Below are positions 1-20,153 of a stretch of DNA of 64,000 nt, one piece after another. The notes beneath the pieces are model-generated. The model was not told the DNA's origin. It searched no databases and saw only the letters and a list, made by a program, of their open reading frames with translations. The translations under genes and the position numbers were made by a program. Source of the stretch: Ascidia mentula (Eukaryota; Chordata; Ascidiacea; Phlebobranchia; Ascidiidae); NCBI GenBank assembly GCA_947561715.1, contig OX387201.1, positions 2,994,001 to 3,058,000 on the forward strand, given 5' to 3'. Within the stretch, counting starts at the first letter, position 1, and each line of letters opens with the position of its first letter.

Positions 1-834
1 AGCTACGCATGAATTACGATACAACGGCAAAGTAACATCACGTTCAAATTGAAAGATAAACGTTGTTTCGGTTGAATACATGAAACTTTCCATATGACGC
101 GGCAAAATCCCCGCAATGACATCACGACGTTGTGATTTTACACGAAGTTTCCGACTGCATGGGCAACATCCTCACAGCGCACACAAAGCACTTGAATAAA
201 CACGGTTGAAGACAAATAAGGAGCTGTCCAAATGTTTCAACGTGAAACGTGCATGCAGTCTTGATTTGCAGGTTAATGTTTATTAAGATCACATGACTGT
301 GACGTATTAGCGCTCGCCGAGGCATGAACACAATAACATTTGTCGTGTGTGTTGCGTGTAGTGCGTCCGTCTATTTATAAGCCACACTGAACTTCGTGCA
401 AAGACGTTGTTAGCTTTGGAAATGAGTGCGTGCGTTTTGTGGCTATGCCTCATTTTTGTGCAGTGATGAAAGACGGAGTAGTTATTGAATAAAATTGGGC
501 GTAGGCTTTGGTTTTGGTGACAGCTCTTGTGTTTGCGTATAAAGAGTAAAAACGAATGTGTTTCTTCGTTGAAACTATAAAAACACCAAGCCAAGAACTG
601 ATTTAGGAAAGAGCTATTAATGGGCACATCAAACTTAATGCAACGGAAATACTTTGCTTAGCCAGAAAAACTCAAAAAAGTTTAGTTTGTGCCAACAGTG
701 TTATTCTTTAGAAAAGGTTTAACCTACTATAACCTATTTATATGGTGCTGGGTTACTTTTTAATGGTGGTACAATTGGTTGTCCATTTTAGGTGATTAGC
801 TACAGTAGCATTGACAAGCAGAACAACAAAAAAC
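1..834. other. Upstream region of the copine gene
   Basis: I see no convincing gene here. The short open frames on the minus strand have no recognisable domains and no splice context. The stretch probably holds the promoter and 5' UTR of the copine gene that starts at 835. The sequence is AT-rich, with no tRNA-like or long repeat structure that I could recognise. Confidence 0.5.
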
Positions 835-10165
<9,331 letters not shown>

Positions 10166-11614
10166 AAAACTTGGGAGTGCTAATAATTTGCTCTCAACGT
10201 TGTCAAAGGAAATTTGGTACGGAATCCTGTGATACACTTTGAGTTTTGACAACTGGATGTTTTCAATGCGGATGATGCATTTTCTGCATTGTCTTTTTAC
10301 CCAGTCACTGCATTTTTGCTGAATTCTGTTAAAAGACAAAGGTTAATTTTGATACAACCCTCTGTTGCAGTGGTATTTTTTTCAAACACCTCCGAATTAC
10401 AGTTTTCTCGTGTGATTTCTATGTAATTCATCTATTATTATTATCTTTCTTCCATTTTTTGGAAATTTACCTGCGAACTTGGCCAACAAGCAAGTTACGT
10501 CCTTTGAGAAGTTTCTGGCGCAAGCCATTCCACACAAAACACTTGCACTAAACGATGAAAAGCCTACATTGCTCTTGAAGTGCTTTTATATCCTTGCGCT
10601 ATGCATTGACGTCACAGTTTCATATTTTATATGTTCGCTTGCAAGTTTCCCTGATGATTACTCCCAGTGTTTGTAACAAACTGTATTGTAATATGCGTAA
10701 AAGTCGGTGCTCACGAAGTTGCGCGACTACATCGGTACATCAGGATTAAGTAGGCTACATGACTTAAATTTGACAAATCATAGCGCGACTTTACTTCTAA
10801 CTTTTGTTATTCTGGCTTTTTGTTTGTTCACGTTTTTCATTGTTTTTCGACATTGACTGTTGCAACTTCCAGAGTATGGTGTATTTTTAGAATTTTACGT
10901 TTTCGGGTTGTTTGTTATCACAAATCATGTAGTTTGAAGAGAAATTGGAACGTTCCGCCACCCTTCCAAGACTTGGTCTTCTAATTGTGTATCTTCTAAT
11001 TATATTTTTACGTTTTTGACCTAATACAATAAAGTCTTGTACAGCTTTTGTGTGGAGTTCTTTTTCATCTGCATCTTCGCAATTAAATGAATTTGTGAAG
11101 AATGGATAGAAGTGTTGAAAACGTCCATGTTCGTATCTTGTTGTGTCGTTATTTAACAAAACTTAATTTTTATTTGCCTCACGCCACTTTTAAAAATGCA
11201 AGGTTTCAGTTCCAGCTTTTCAGGCTATAGCACTCTCACTCATAACACCACTAAAATTATTCGACCTTAAAGCAGAAATATAAATAAGGGGTAATGCTTC
11301 ATTCAAAAACATCAAGCTGTTAAATAAAACAGATTGCGCAAGTCAATGTCATTAGGTTGTTAGGTAGGGTGATGTGGCTAAAATGCTTTATTAGAAAAAT
11401 GCAATTAATCCAGGTCAACAGGGTCATTTATGACATGACAAGGCAAATTTCTACTGAACAATACACTGTGTTGGTCTGGAGCTTGGATTGAATGAAAATA
11501 ATTTTTGTGTTGTTGTTGTTATTGGGACTTGAAGTTGTGATTGTGAACAGTTTTTGAGTCAAGAACGATTTGTTTGTGGAAACTGGTTTTGGACGATTTA
11601 ACCATAACACAAGT
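10166..11614. other. Copine 3' UTR and SELENOK upstream region
   Basis: No gene with recognisable features lies here. The first ~870 bases up to the AATAAA at 11028 may be copine 3' UTR. The rest precedes the SELENOK start. A 90-codon minus-strand frame at 10887-11159 shows no domain and was not accepted. Confidence 0.5.
11028..11033 (+). terminator. Candidate poly(A) signal for copine
   Basis: A canonical AATAAA occurs about 860 bases after the copine stop. It is the first clear plus-strand hexamer after that stop that I noticed and lies before the next plus-strand gene. Confidence 0.4.
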
Positions 11615-12823
11615 ATGCCGTACGTTGTTGGAGGTAAGCATTGGTTTAATTTGTGTAAATTTGTGCAGCCTTTAGTGTTTGAGGTAAGCGAATAACCTGG
11701 CGATTGATTTAGAACGTAAGCGAGAGATTTACATTATACACCATTAACACCAACCTATTTTTTTAATTAATAGAGCTTACAATGGCCAGTAACTTTAAAA
11801 TTCGCTAAAAAACATGTCCCAGTGCTGTTTGTTGTGAAGTATTTAAACATTTTTGAGTAAGTATATCATATGTTGGCTTGTAGGCGATGTGCAGAACAAC
11901 AGATCATGGATGAGGTCTTCAATTGTTACTGACAGCTTTTGGAGTTTTATTAACTTTATTGTTTTATTGTAAGTCATTACATTATCATCCGATAACATGG
12001 ACTAACTGTTCCATGTTCAACAGTGTGTCAAAATATTTGTGGTAAATATTGATATGATAAAAAGTAAGTGTGTAATCGATATAAATGAAAAATGCATCGT
12101 TTTAAAAAACTAAAGGTAAGTAATTGACAAAATATGACACACCTTATGTTTAGTTTCCAGACAATGTTTCAGCCAGACTTGACAAAACAAGGGCGTGGTT
12201 ATCAATCTAATTATCAATCCAGTAACAAACCGAGAGGGTAAGTACCACTTTGATAGCACTTGAAAGCCAGTTCCCTTTTCACACAATGTGCACAACACAG
12301 GATAATGTTATCTCGTTGTTAATATTGCATGATAAAATTTTTGTGGAACAAACCAGGGTAATCCTATGAAGTCAATTATACCCAGTTGATTGGAACTGTG
12401 TGCTGTAAGTGCAGCGTCGACTATTTAATAAAAACATCGTTTTACAAATCAAATAACCTATTTTGTTTTTACATTACTATATTTTTTTTAAACTGTTACC
12501 ATGATTTAGATGTAAATCCACAGTTGATTGAATTAAAATAATGTTGAGCATTAAATGTCATTTGGCCAACAACTGTACTTGAAATGTTTTTTAAAAATTA
12601 TAATGGATGTTTGTTATTAGTTTTCCTTTGAAACATTGATAAGTAAATAACTTGTGATATTTAGCCTTATGTGTCCTTACTGATGATTCTTAAATGGACT
12701 TATGGGATATATTTTGTTAGTGGACCAGATGGACCGGGACCAAGGCGTCGCATGGGTGGTTTTGGAGGCAGAGGTGGTGGGCCTTCAGCCCCACCGATGG
12801 CTGGTGGTGGATGAGGTCGTTAA
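11615..12823 (+). CDS. SELENOK: Selenoprotein K (UGA read as selenocysteine)
   Basis: SELENOK is a small ER membrane protein of the SelK/SelS family, linked to ER-associated degradation and to DHHC6-dependent palmitoylation. Coding exons are 11615-11633, 11884-11968, 12154-12237 and 12721-12823; phases agree and give 96 aa, close to the ~94 aa of vertebrates. The N-terminus is MPYVVGG, followed by a single membrane segment (SFWSFINFIVLFFQT) and a Gly/Pro/Arg-rich tail (GPDGPGPRRRMGGFGG..). The protein ends PSAPPMAGGG-U-GR. The UGA at 12812-12814 is followed by GGT CGT TAA, matching the family ending GGUGR, and a SECIS lies downstream. Standard gene finders would stop at the UGA and lose the last three residues (Sec-Gly-Arg). 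Confidence 0.96.
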
Positions 12824-12971
12824 ATGCCTGTCCTTAACAAACAGACAGGCACATGGTGGAAATGCATTGAAACATCATTGCTTGTTATCAGTTGTACAGT
12901 ATGAGCAAGCTTTTGTGTTTGTGATGCTTTACCGCCATTTTATCTGTGTAATGTTGCAATTATGACTCCAC

Positions 12972-13052
12972 ATTGTCATCATTAATGAAGGCTATCTGCC
13001 AAATCTTTCTGGGATGCAGTTAGCTGGACTTTGCACATTACATGCAGACAAT
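12972..13052 (+). promoter_or_regulatory. SECIS element in SELENOK 3' UTR
   Basis: The stem-loop has the eukaryotic SECIS core: ATGA at 12985-12988 opposite GGAC (GA at 13027-13028). Between them is a ~10-bp helix, GGCTATCTGC pairing with GCAGTTAGCT. The apical part contains the unpaired AAA at 13001-13003. The segment TCTT-TCT-GGGA can form an extra mini-stem, which suggests a form-2 SECIS. Below the core, ATTGTC (12972-12977) pairs with GACAAT (13047-13052). It sits ~160 nt after the UGA, a workable distance. Confidence 0.9.
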
Positions 13053-13154
13053 ATTTTTATTTTGATAATACGTAGTACTTGTGCTTTAGCTGCAAAGTCA
13101 TATTTTGTGGCATGACTGTGGAGCTATTGTACAAGTTGCAGATGTATTTTGTGC

Positions 13155-13160
13155 AATAAA
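13155..13160 (+). terminator. SELENOK poly(A) signal
   Basis: AATAAA lies about 330 bases after the SELENOK stop and just beyond the SECIS, so the SECIS would be retained in the mRNA. Confidence 0.7.
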
Positions 13161-13180
13161 TCTTTACCGTCGCTATGACA

Positions 13181-13981
13181 TGTTATTATTTATATGATAC
13201 TGTTGAGAAAGTGTGGTGAGACAGCCATAAACCAGACAATTTGATCAGCAAAATGGTTAAGAAAGGGCAATGAAGAGGTGTTTCATGCAACAGTATGACA
13301 GACAGGATTGACCTACTTGGCGATCATGGCTATTTAAATGGCTTAAACCAAGCGGCAGCTCTCAAACAATAACTTATTATGATGACAAAGACACACAACT
13401 TTAGACCTAAGAACTTCACAAAGTAGCCTTAGAGAAACCTGAACGTCTACAGAAATCTTTTTTTCCATGGAAATGTTGTAAAACTTATTGCTTTTTTCTG
13501 CATGTCAAACGTACATATTTGGAAGTTGTCAAATGAACTGTTAAACAAACTGCGACAAACATCCAGAACACTGCCTTCTTGTAATCACTGTATCAGAGTT
13601 ATGAAGAATAGCTATGTGATTGTGAGGTTGATTATAACAATATATTGCAGTCTGCTTCAATGTCATACAATGGACAAAAATATACAAAACAACTCAAAAA
13701 ATAAATCATTGCACAATCAGGGGTAAATGGAAAAAAACTTCAACAGTTTGCCCTGTGGCCATTAGGAGACAAACAACAAGGTTGTAGCAATACCAAAAAC
13801 ACAAATGTAGATATGAAAATATTTCAAGTTGAAAGAAACAAACACAACTTTTTTTGCAGCATACATGGCAGAAAAATATAATGTGTGTAATAGATCTATA
13901 ATATACAGGTATGTGCATTACATACGAAAATGAATCAAAACGGTTTGATGCTTTGGCACAAGGAAATAGATGAGAATAAAT
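13181..13981. other. Intergenic region between convergent SELENOK and GNS
   Basis: This is the tail-to-tail gap between SELENOK (+) and GNS (-). It probably contains the GNS 3' UTR. Short frames such as 13502-13726 and 13706-13918 show no domain or splice logic. I see no repeat or RNA gene. Confidence 0.5.
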
Positions 13982-16900
13982 TTATAAGGAAGTAAACAAC
14001 AACACTTGATTTGTAAGGTAAGTGAATGTCCGCACTGTCCATTGCACGAACCTACTGAAGTACGTCTGATGGTAATACGATGTTCGACATGTTTTTCCAG
14101 TACACGCACCCAGTGCAATTAGCCTTTGGTTCATTTTTACCAAAACCTGTAGCAAAACAAATTTAATCATGGCTTTATTTAAAAAGTTTTGTTTTGCTAT
14201 TTGAAATGAATTCGCCAGATATACAAAATATGACATACTAGAGAAATTGCAGCAAAACCAAATTTTGAAAATGTTTCTCCTTCAATGAAGCACATGATGC
14301 ATTACCCGCGGGTTTTATACAGAAAATAAATAGGTAAACTTTGTAAATCAACAGACCTGTGGGTTAACAGAATTTCTGATGTTTTTCAACTGATAGGGGT
14401 CAGTCGTGTGGTCATAGATCTCCACAAAAGTTTCTGTGTCCGTAAACTCGCAGTACATCATGTCAACTTTTCCTTGAAAGTCGATTGTTCGGACGCAACT
14501 GTACGTGTTGTTGAAAGCATCCTCACACACACAATCAGGAAAACATTGCTAAAATTTCATATTGGCGAGAATTAAACTAGTGAATATCTTATTTTGACCT
14601 TGGTACAAAGGTTTTTTTGTAACACAATAAACAAAGATTTAGCCATTCATAACAACAAACGTTTTTGCCAAAAAAAAGGCATAGGAGGTTCCATACATAG
14701 CTAACAGGGTAAGGTTGAAAATAAATAAAAAATATACTTTTTACACAAAATACCCCTTGTTTGAGTATCCAGGAAACTTACTGATTCTCCAGCACTCCCA
14801 TGTGGACATCCAGGAGGTGGTTTTGTGCTTCCTTCACCCTGGTATTCCACCAGGAAATCTGTCCTCCATTTCGGCTTGCTACTCACCTGAGAACAAATTG
14901 TGTGTACCGCCACGATCACATTAATAAAGATAACTACTTCCATATTCTTGCAAAACAAAACTTACTTTTTACATTGGTCGTTAAACAACACTTGCCCAAC
15001 ACATTCTTAAACAACAATGCAAACCATACATAAAAATACTACATACATTAAACAAAGGAACAAGAGACAATCCATCCATAGTTGCTGGAAACGTTCCTTT
15101 TCCACCTTTTGATATATCAGTGATGGTTGGTGCAATATCGATGTTAACCGCCAACTCATGTCGTGTGATGTTCTTTGAGACACCAGGGCCTCTAATAACA
15201 AGTGGAACTCTGACGTCGGTTTCATAAAGCTGTCGTTTGTCAATGGGAAGGGAAAATTGACCTAAAACATGATTCAACATTTACATTACAACATGACAAA
15301 ATTTCTGATTCTCAAACAAAAACATGAAAAGAAGAAAAACTACATTATTAACAAAGGTATTGTTCGGACACAAGAATAACAAACAGATATCAATAGGTAT
15401 ATTTTTCCTACCAAGATGGTATCCATTGTCAGAAGAATATATAATATATGTGTTGTCCAATTCTCCACTGTCACTTAACGCATCAACTACTTTCTTCACC
15501 AAGTCATCGACCGAGAGTAGGGTTTGCCAGCGCTTACGGAAGGCATTGTCTAGATACTTAATGGAATTATCCACCATGGGGTTGGTGGCTTGCCTCAGCA
15601 ACCAATGTTTGTCCTGAAAAGTAAAAAAAAAATTTTTCCCACAATAAAAAAGTGGACATTTGTCAAAAACATTTCATATTATTGGAGCCAAATGCAAAAA
15701 CAAATAAAAAATCAAGTCTAAAACATAGGCTTTCTCGAAATAAACATTTTTACAGACATTCCAAAAATTAAACATTTTTCTTCAAAAAAGTACAAATCTT
15801 GAAAACATGGCGGTAACAGGGCACCTTCCTGTTTATAGTGCATTTAAATGTGTTTTTAAAATTACCTGGCCATTGGCGTTGAAACTTCCACCTCTTGGAG
15901 CTGACATGTTTAAGTAACGATTTGAGAATTGTGGGGCTGTATTCCAAGGACTGTGGGGGGCAGGAGTGGAAATCATCATCAGAAACGGATCGAGGAAATT
16001 TGTTGCCATGTGTGATTTTATAAATTCACTCGACTTGTTGGCCTACAAATAACTAGTTCTGCATGTGCTGAAACTCTGTTGGGTTTTTGTTGATGGGTTC
16101 ATCATGATAACCGTCACAAAACAACTTATTAATTGAAACGATTCATTTCCAATTTTTAATGAGATTTTTTTGATAAGAAAGTAATTGTGGTTAAAAAAAA
16201 CTTAAAGTGTGTGGGTGATTTTTATTACTTACCAGGAGGTCTGTTAAATAATCTGTTTTGTAGGAATCACCATGACTGACAGGTACACCATTGTCCGAAA
16301 TTGTGTAATTGTAGTATTTGGAGTTGCCAACCTGCATAGTCATAATGTCAATAACTTAATGTTGTGTTATTTGCATAAAAATGTTGCTTACAAGACCAAA
16401 CCACTCATCCCATCCAGATGGAACATGTTGTGGTCCACCAGCACCATGTGTCCCGTACTAAAATCAAACGATACTAAATACAACATGAGAGTCATACTTT
16501 ACAAAGGGAATATTCAACTATTTTTAATAAGTGCAAACCTAACTACTCAGCACTTTTTTTGCAGCAATTAGCTGCATATTCAACATTTTAATAATTATCT
16601 TGACTCAATGTGCTTTGTTTTTGTTAATTGCTCATTGTGTTTTTGTTGATACTTTTCACAAATTTGTCATATCATTACCTGATTCAAATATTTTCCTGCA
16701 AAATAGGTTTTGTATCCAGCTAACCGTGCAGATACAGCAAAGGTGTTTTGTTCAGCAGTTTTTTGCCAGTAAGGACTACTGCAATTTCCGCTAATGCTGT
16801 TGTTGACCGTGTCATGGTTGTGAGAGTACTGACCTAACATAAAGTTTATCATAAATTTTCTGGAATATTTTAGGATTGCATGAAGGTAATGTGGTAGTAA

Positions 16901-17427
16901 ATGAGGTTTTGCAAGCGATTATGTTTAAACATGAATATTAACCACAGAATATGTAACTAAAAAACTGGACCAAATTTTTCAGTTAAAACTTCATATTATC
17001 ACGATTTCAGGCCCAAAATTGTTAGCAATACCTGTCAGAATACTTGCACGACTAGGGCAACAAATTGGGGTGGAGGTAAACATGTTGGAAAAAGTAGTTC
17101 CTTGTTCTTGAAGAAGCTTTCGAACATTTTCCATTGGGGACTACAAAAAAATTAAACACGATAAATATTTTACCAAATTGCAAAACAACATATTGGAAAT
17201 GTGAATGCCTAATTTGTTAGTGCAATTGTACACTGTCATAGTTAACAAATTTCAGGTATAAACAGTTTGGGATAACTTACCATACCCCCCAAGATTTCAT
17301 CCTGGTCATCTGTTAAGATAAACACTATGTTGGGAGGATGCTGAACAGATATGTCTTGCCCAGGTTTATCATTCGCCAAAACAGCCGAAAAGGTTATGCA
17401 CAACACCAGGGCTGACACTAAGCCCAT
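13982..17427 (-). CDS. GNS: N-acetylglucosamine-6-sulfatase (lysosomal)
   Basis: GNS removes 6-sulfate from N-acetylglucosamine during lysosomal breakdown of heparan and keratan sulfate. Eleven exons on the minus strand, 5' to 3': 17281-17427, 17032-17140, 16679-16833, 16392-16457, 16233-16331, 15866-16042, 15412-15613, 15047-15261, 14782-14886, 14357-14548 and 13982-14146. All phases close, giving about 543 aa against ~552 in human. Residues 1-18 are a signal peptide. Metal-binding [13 protein letters not shown] follows near residue 35, then the sulfatase signature CCPSR, whose first cysteine of that motif pair would be the formylglycine precursor. Later blocks include FFAGKYLN-type [15 protein letters not shown] and [18 protein letters not shown]4 lies 151 bp upstream on the same strand and may share a transcript. 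The gene looks intact. Confidence 0.96.
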
Positions 17428-17578
17428 GATGAATTAGGACAAAAACTACACTGTGGCGAGGTATACTTTTTACCTAAGAAGCAATTGCCTAGCATAAGAA
17501 ACATATGTTAAGTTCAAACGAAAGCGCAATATGCAAAAAAATGGCAACACAATTTTAAACATACAAAAATGGTGGACC

Positions 17579-18493
17579 TTATTGTGTGGTTGGCGTGCTT
17601 GGGGCATTTAACTGTCCCTTTACCAATTCCCCCCCTTTTAAAGTTTGAATTAACATGTCAGCAAAATCAGATGGCGTATCATCCTCTTCACTAAACTCCT
17701 CTCTTCCCAAATCAAATTTTAATAGGTCTTCTTCATGTTGGAATATTTTGCAAAAAAGGTTGAACTCCTCCTGGTCACAGAAAGCAACTTTTTCACAGAA
17801 ATATTTATCTGACGACAAAATCATTTCTGGTACAGTGGGATTTACTATTTTTGTGCTTCCATGCCTATCAGGGGCGAAGTGCTGGCCCCTGCGACTCAGA
17901 AACTCATGTCGAACTTTCATGTGTTCCAATTGCACGTTTGCAACAGAAATAAGTGTTTTTACATCATAGTCAGTTTCTCCAATTATTAAATGTAGGTAGT
18001 CTAGTTTCTTCTTCGACTGCACATAATTATTAAAATATTGTCCGGAGTATAATAAAAGTGACCTGACTTCCTTTCGAGTTAGCCCACTGGTATCAAGGAG
18101 TTTTTCAACCTGTTTCTTCAGTTTATCACCGGGAACCATTAAAGTCTGGGGTGAGCTTATTAGCATTTGATGCATCTCTTCTGTGTTGAGATGAATTTGT
18201 AAAGTTTTAAGACGACTTGCAATGTCTATTGGTCGCAAAGTGAGAAGATCTGGGCATTTTTTAATAGCATGCGAAATCATACTCGAAGTCAACCCAAATT
18301 CCCCTTCTGGTGCAACCAACTGCTGTATTTTTTCAATTGTGGCTTCATTGGATATTTCTGGATTACTGTTTAAAGGTTTAAAAAACTCATCTTCTACAAT
18401 TAGCTCGGACGAGAACTGACGCACACCTGGTGCTGAAACGCAGAGTTGTTGGGAAAATGGAAGAAGTTTTTTTATGCAGTGTCCCCTCCACAT
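17579..18493 (-). CDS. MTERF4: Mitochondrial transcription termination factor 4-like (mTERF family)
   Basis: This is an intronless frame of 304 aa from the ATG at 18493; the frame stays open upstream but only through a TTG. In vertebrates MTERF4 works with the rRNA methyltransferase NSUN4 in mitochondrial ribosome assembly. The N-terminus (MWRGHCIKKLLPFSQQL) is basic and amphipathic, like a mitochondrial presequence. The middle is all-helical with mTERF-type repeats (AIKKCPDLLTL, LISSPQTLM, LLLYSGQYF). The C-terminal block RHEFLSRRGQ..PDRHGSTKIVNP followed by EEFNLFCKIF and an acidic tail resembles MTERF4 more than other paralogues. The stop is 151 bp upstream of the GNS start on the same strand. 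The call rests on remembered family features. Confidence 0.82.
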   Translation of the reverse strand: MWRGHCIKKLLPFSQQLCVSAPGVRQFSSELIVEDEFFKPLNSNPEISNEATIEKIQQLVAPEGEFGLTSSMISHAIKKCPDLLTLRPIDIASRLKTLQIHLNTEEMHQMLISSPQTLMVPGDKLKKQVEKLLDTSGLTRKEVRSLLLYSGQYFNNYVQSKKKLDYLHLIIGETDYDVKTLISVANVQLEHMKVRHEFLSRRGQHFAPDRHGSTKIVNPTVPEMILSSDKYFCEKVAFCDQEEFNLFCKIFQHEEDLLKFDLGREEFSEEDDTPSDFADMLIQTLKGGELVKGQLNAPSTPTTQ

Positions 18494-20153
18494 GGTTACT
18501 GCCAATGCATGTTACAAAACACAGAAGGCACTTGCAACAATTGCAAATATCTGTAATAATTGTAAAAATGGCTTTCCTGGAGAAAAAATATGAAGTATGT
18601 ATAGCAAAATTCTATTATATACTTTATTATAAGAATATATCGAGTACACCTGAGATTTACGCCAATCTAGAAAAATATAACATATTTTACGATAGAGACA
18701 ATAAACCCAAACGATGCAGTTGTCTCGTCACACCATTGGCACTTTTTGATCGTTACACGCCAATATAAGTTAAGCTGAGCACACTGTTGTCTTGGTACAA
18801 TGCGTATCAAGCTCCTATGTTTGCTGTTTCGGTAGCGGCGCAATTTGGTTGCGGGCATTTTGCACACAATGGGCAGATAGAACGACAAACAAACTGGATA
18901 AATTCTCGGTTGCGTTGCCGCAGTCGCAGTCACGCGCTCAGTGCAGTCTTGCTTTGTCATTCACAGATAATGCGTCAGCAAATTTTACGATATCCATTCT
19001 TGCGCAAATTTTTTGGCAACAAATTCACACAGAAATAAAGGTATATTACACCATTAACAGTGGTACTTTTTGACATGGCTGATAAAATAATTACCCTTGG
19101 TACGTATTTTGATTTACTTACGATACATAGATAAACACCACGTTTAGAAATTATAGTAATAATGAAATACGCTTTTTCGTCTGAAGTAGATATGGCCACC
19201 TACCAATAAATTTCACCGGAAATTGTTGTAAAGTAAAATTCAAAGAATTTAGCTCAAATTTCAATGCGAAGCATGGGGATAGCAATGCCAATACGTGCTC
19301 ATGATCTAAAAAAGGAAATAGCATATAGCCTATGCAGCTTCGGCACGTAAAAGGCAAAGAAGAACTTTAGAATTGGCGTACAGCAATATATTTTGATGTG
19401 ACTGTTTAGCATTTCGATCGAAGTTTTTCACGTAAGGCGTCTGAACATTTGATTATGTGAATATAAGCTTTGTTTTTTTGGAACGAAATCGCACTAGACA
19501 ATTTGCAAGGGTATCTTCAAGCAATACACACACAGCTTAAATTACATTTTGAATAAGCTAAAGGAATGTAAAATTGTTGGGTACCAAGCAAAAGCTGTTT
19601 GCGTGCTTTACGTAGTTGAAATGACTGTGGATAAAATAGCGTTTATAGACAGGGTTGTGGCGAAAAATGGTGAGCTATACATGAAAACATTTAATTACAA
19701 TTAGACTCCTATACTCCTACTAAATCACATTTTTGCACATTCTCAACAACTGCATGGGGCTCTTTCGCATGTTGTTTGCCCTTGGGCGTTTGTTGGTGGT
19801 AAGTCCAGGCATGTGTCACATTGTAATTTAGAATTGGCACGGTTGGCGATGTGACAACACAGTGAAAATGTACAGAACATTACAAAGACCGTTAACTGTT
19901 TGCCGATATTAAAGTGGAGCAGCTTTTATTTGGACTATTTTGTTAGCAACTAAGGGCATTCTCCTGACAGGACAGGAAAAGTAACAAGATTAGGAGACAC
20001 TGTTAGGTTATTTAATTACAGTCCAACTGTATGACCATCAAACCATTACGGTGGATATAAAATTTTTTGATTCACAATAATTTCGTCAGACCTATAAAGT
20101 GGATAAACTAAAGTTACAGAGAGTGTTCCCATCTTTCCATTCCATGCAACGTT
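18494..20153. other. Divergent intergenic region between MTERF4 and SLC5 gene
   Basis: This 1.6 kb stretch must hold the promoters of the minus-strand MTERF4 and the plus-strand transporter. Frames at 18430-18768, 18667-18960 and 18787-19038 overlap each other on both strands and have no domain. I see no RNA gene or clear repeat. Confidence 0.5.

Noticed and set aside
307-627. 106-codon minus-strand frame upstream of copine
   Set aside because: Composition is random-looking, with no domain, no Kozak or splice context, and another overlapping frame nearby.
10887-11159. 90-codon minus-strand frame between copine and SELENOK
   Set aside because: It overlaps the likely copine 3' UTR and has no recognisable features.
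18494-18505. Extension of MTERF4 by four codons upstream
   Set aside because: The upstream start would be TTG. The ATG at 18493 gives a good mitochondrial presequence.
18667-19073. Several overlapping 75-97-codon frames on both strands
   Set aside because: They conflict with one another and lie in a divergent promoter region without domain or splice evidence.
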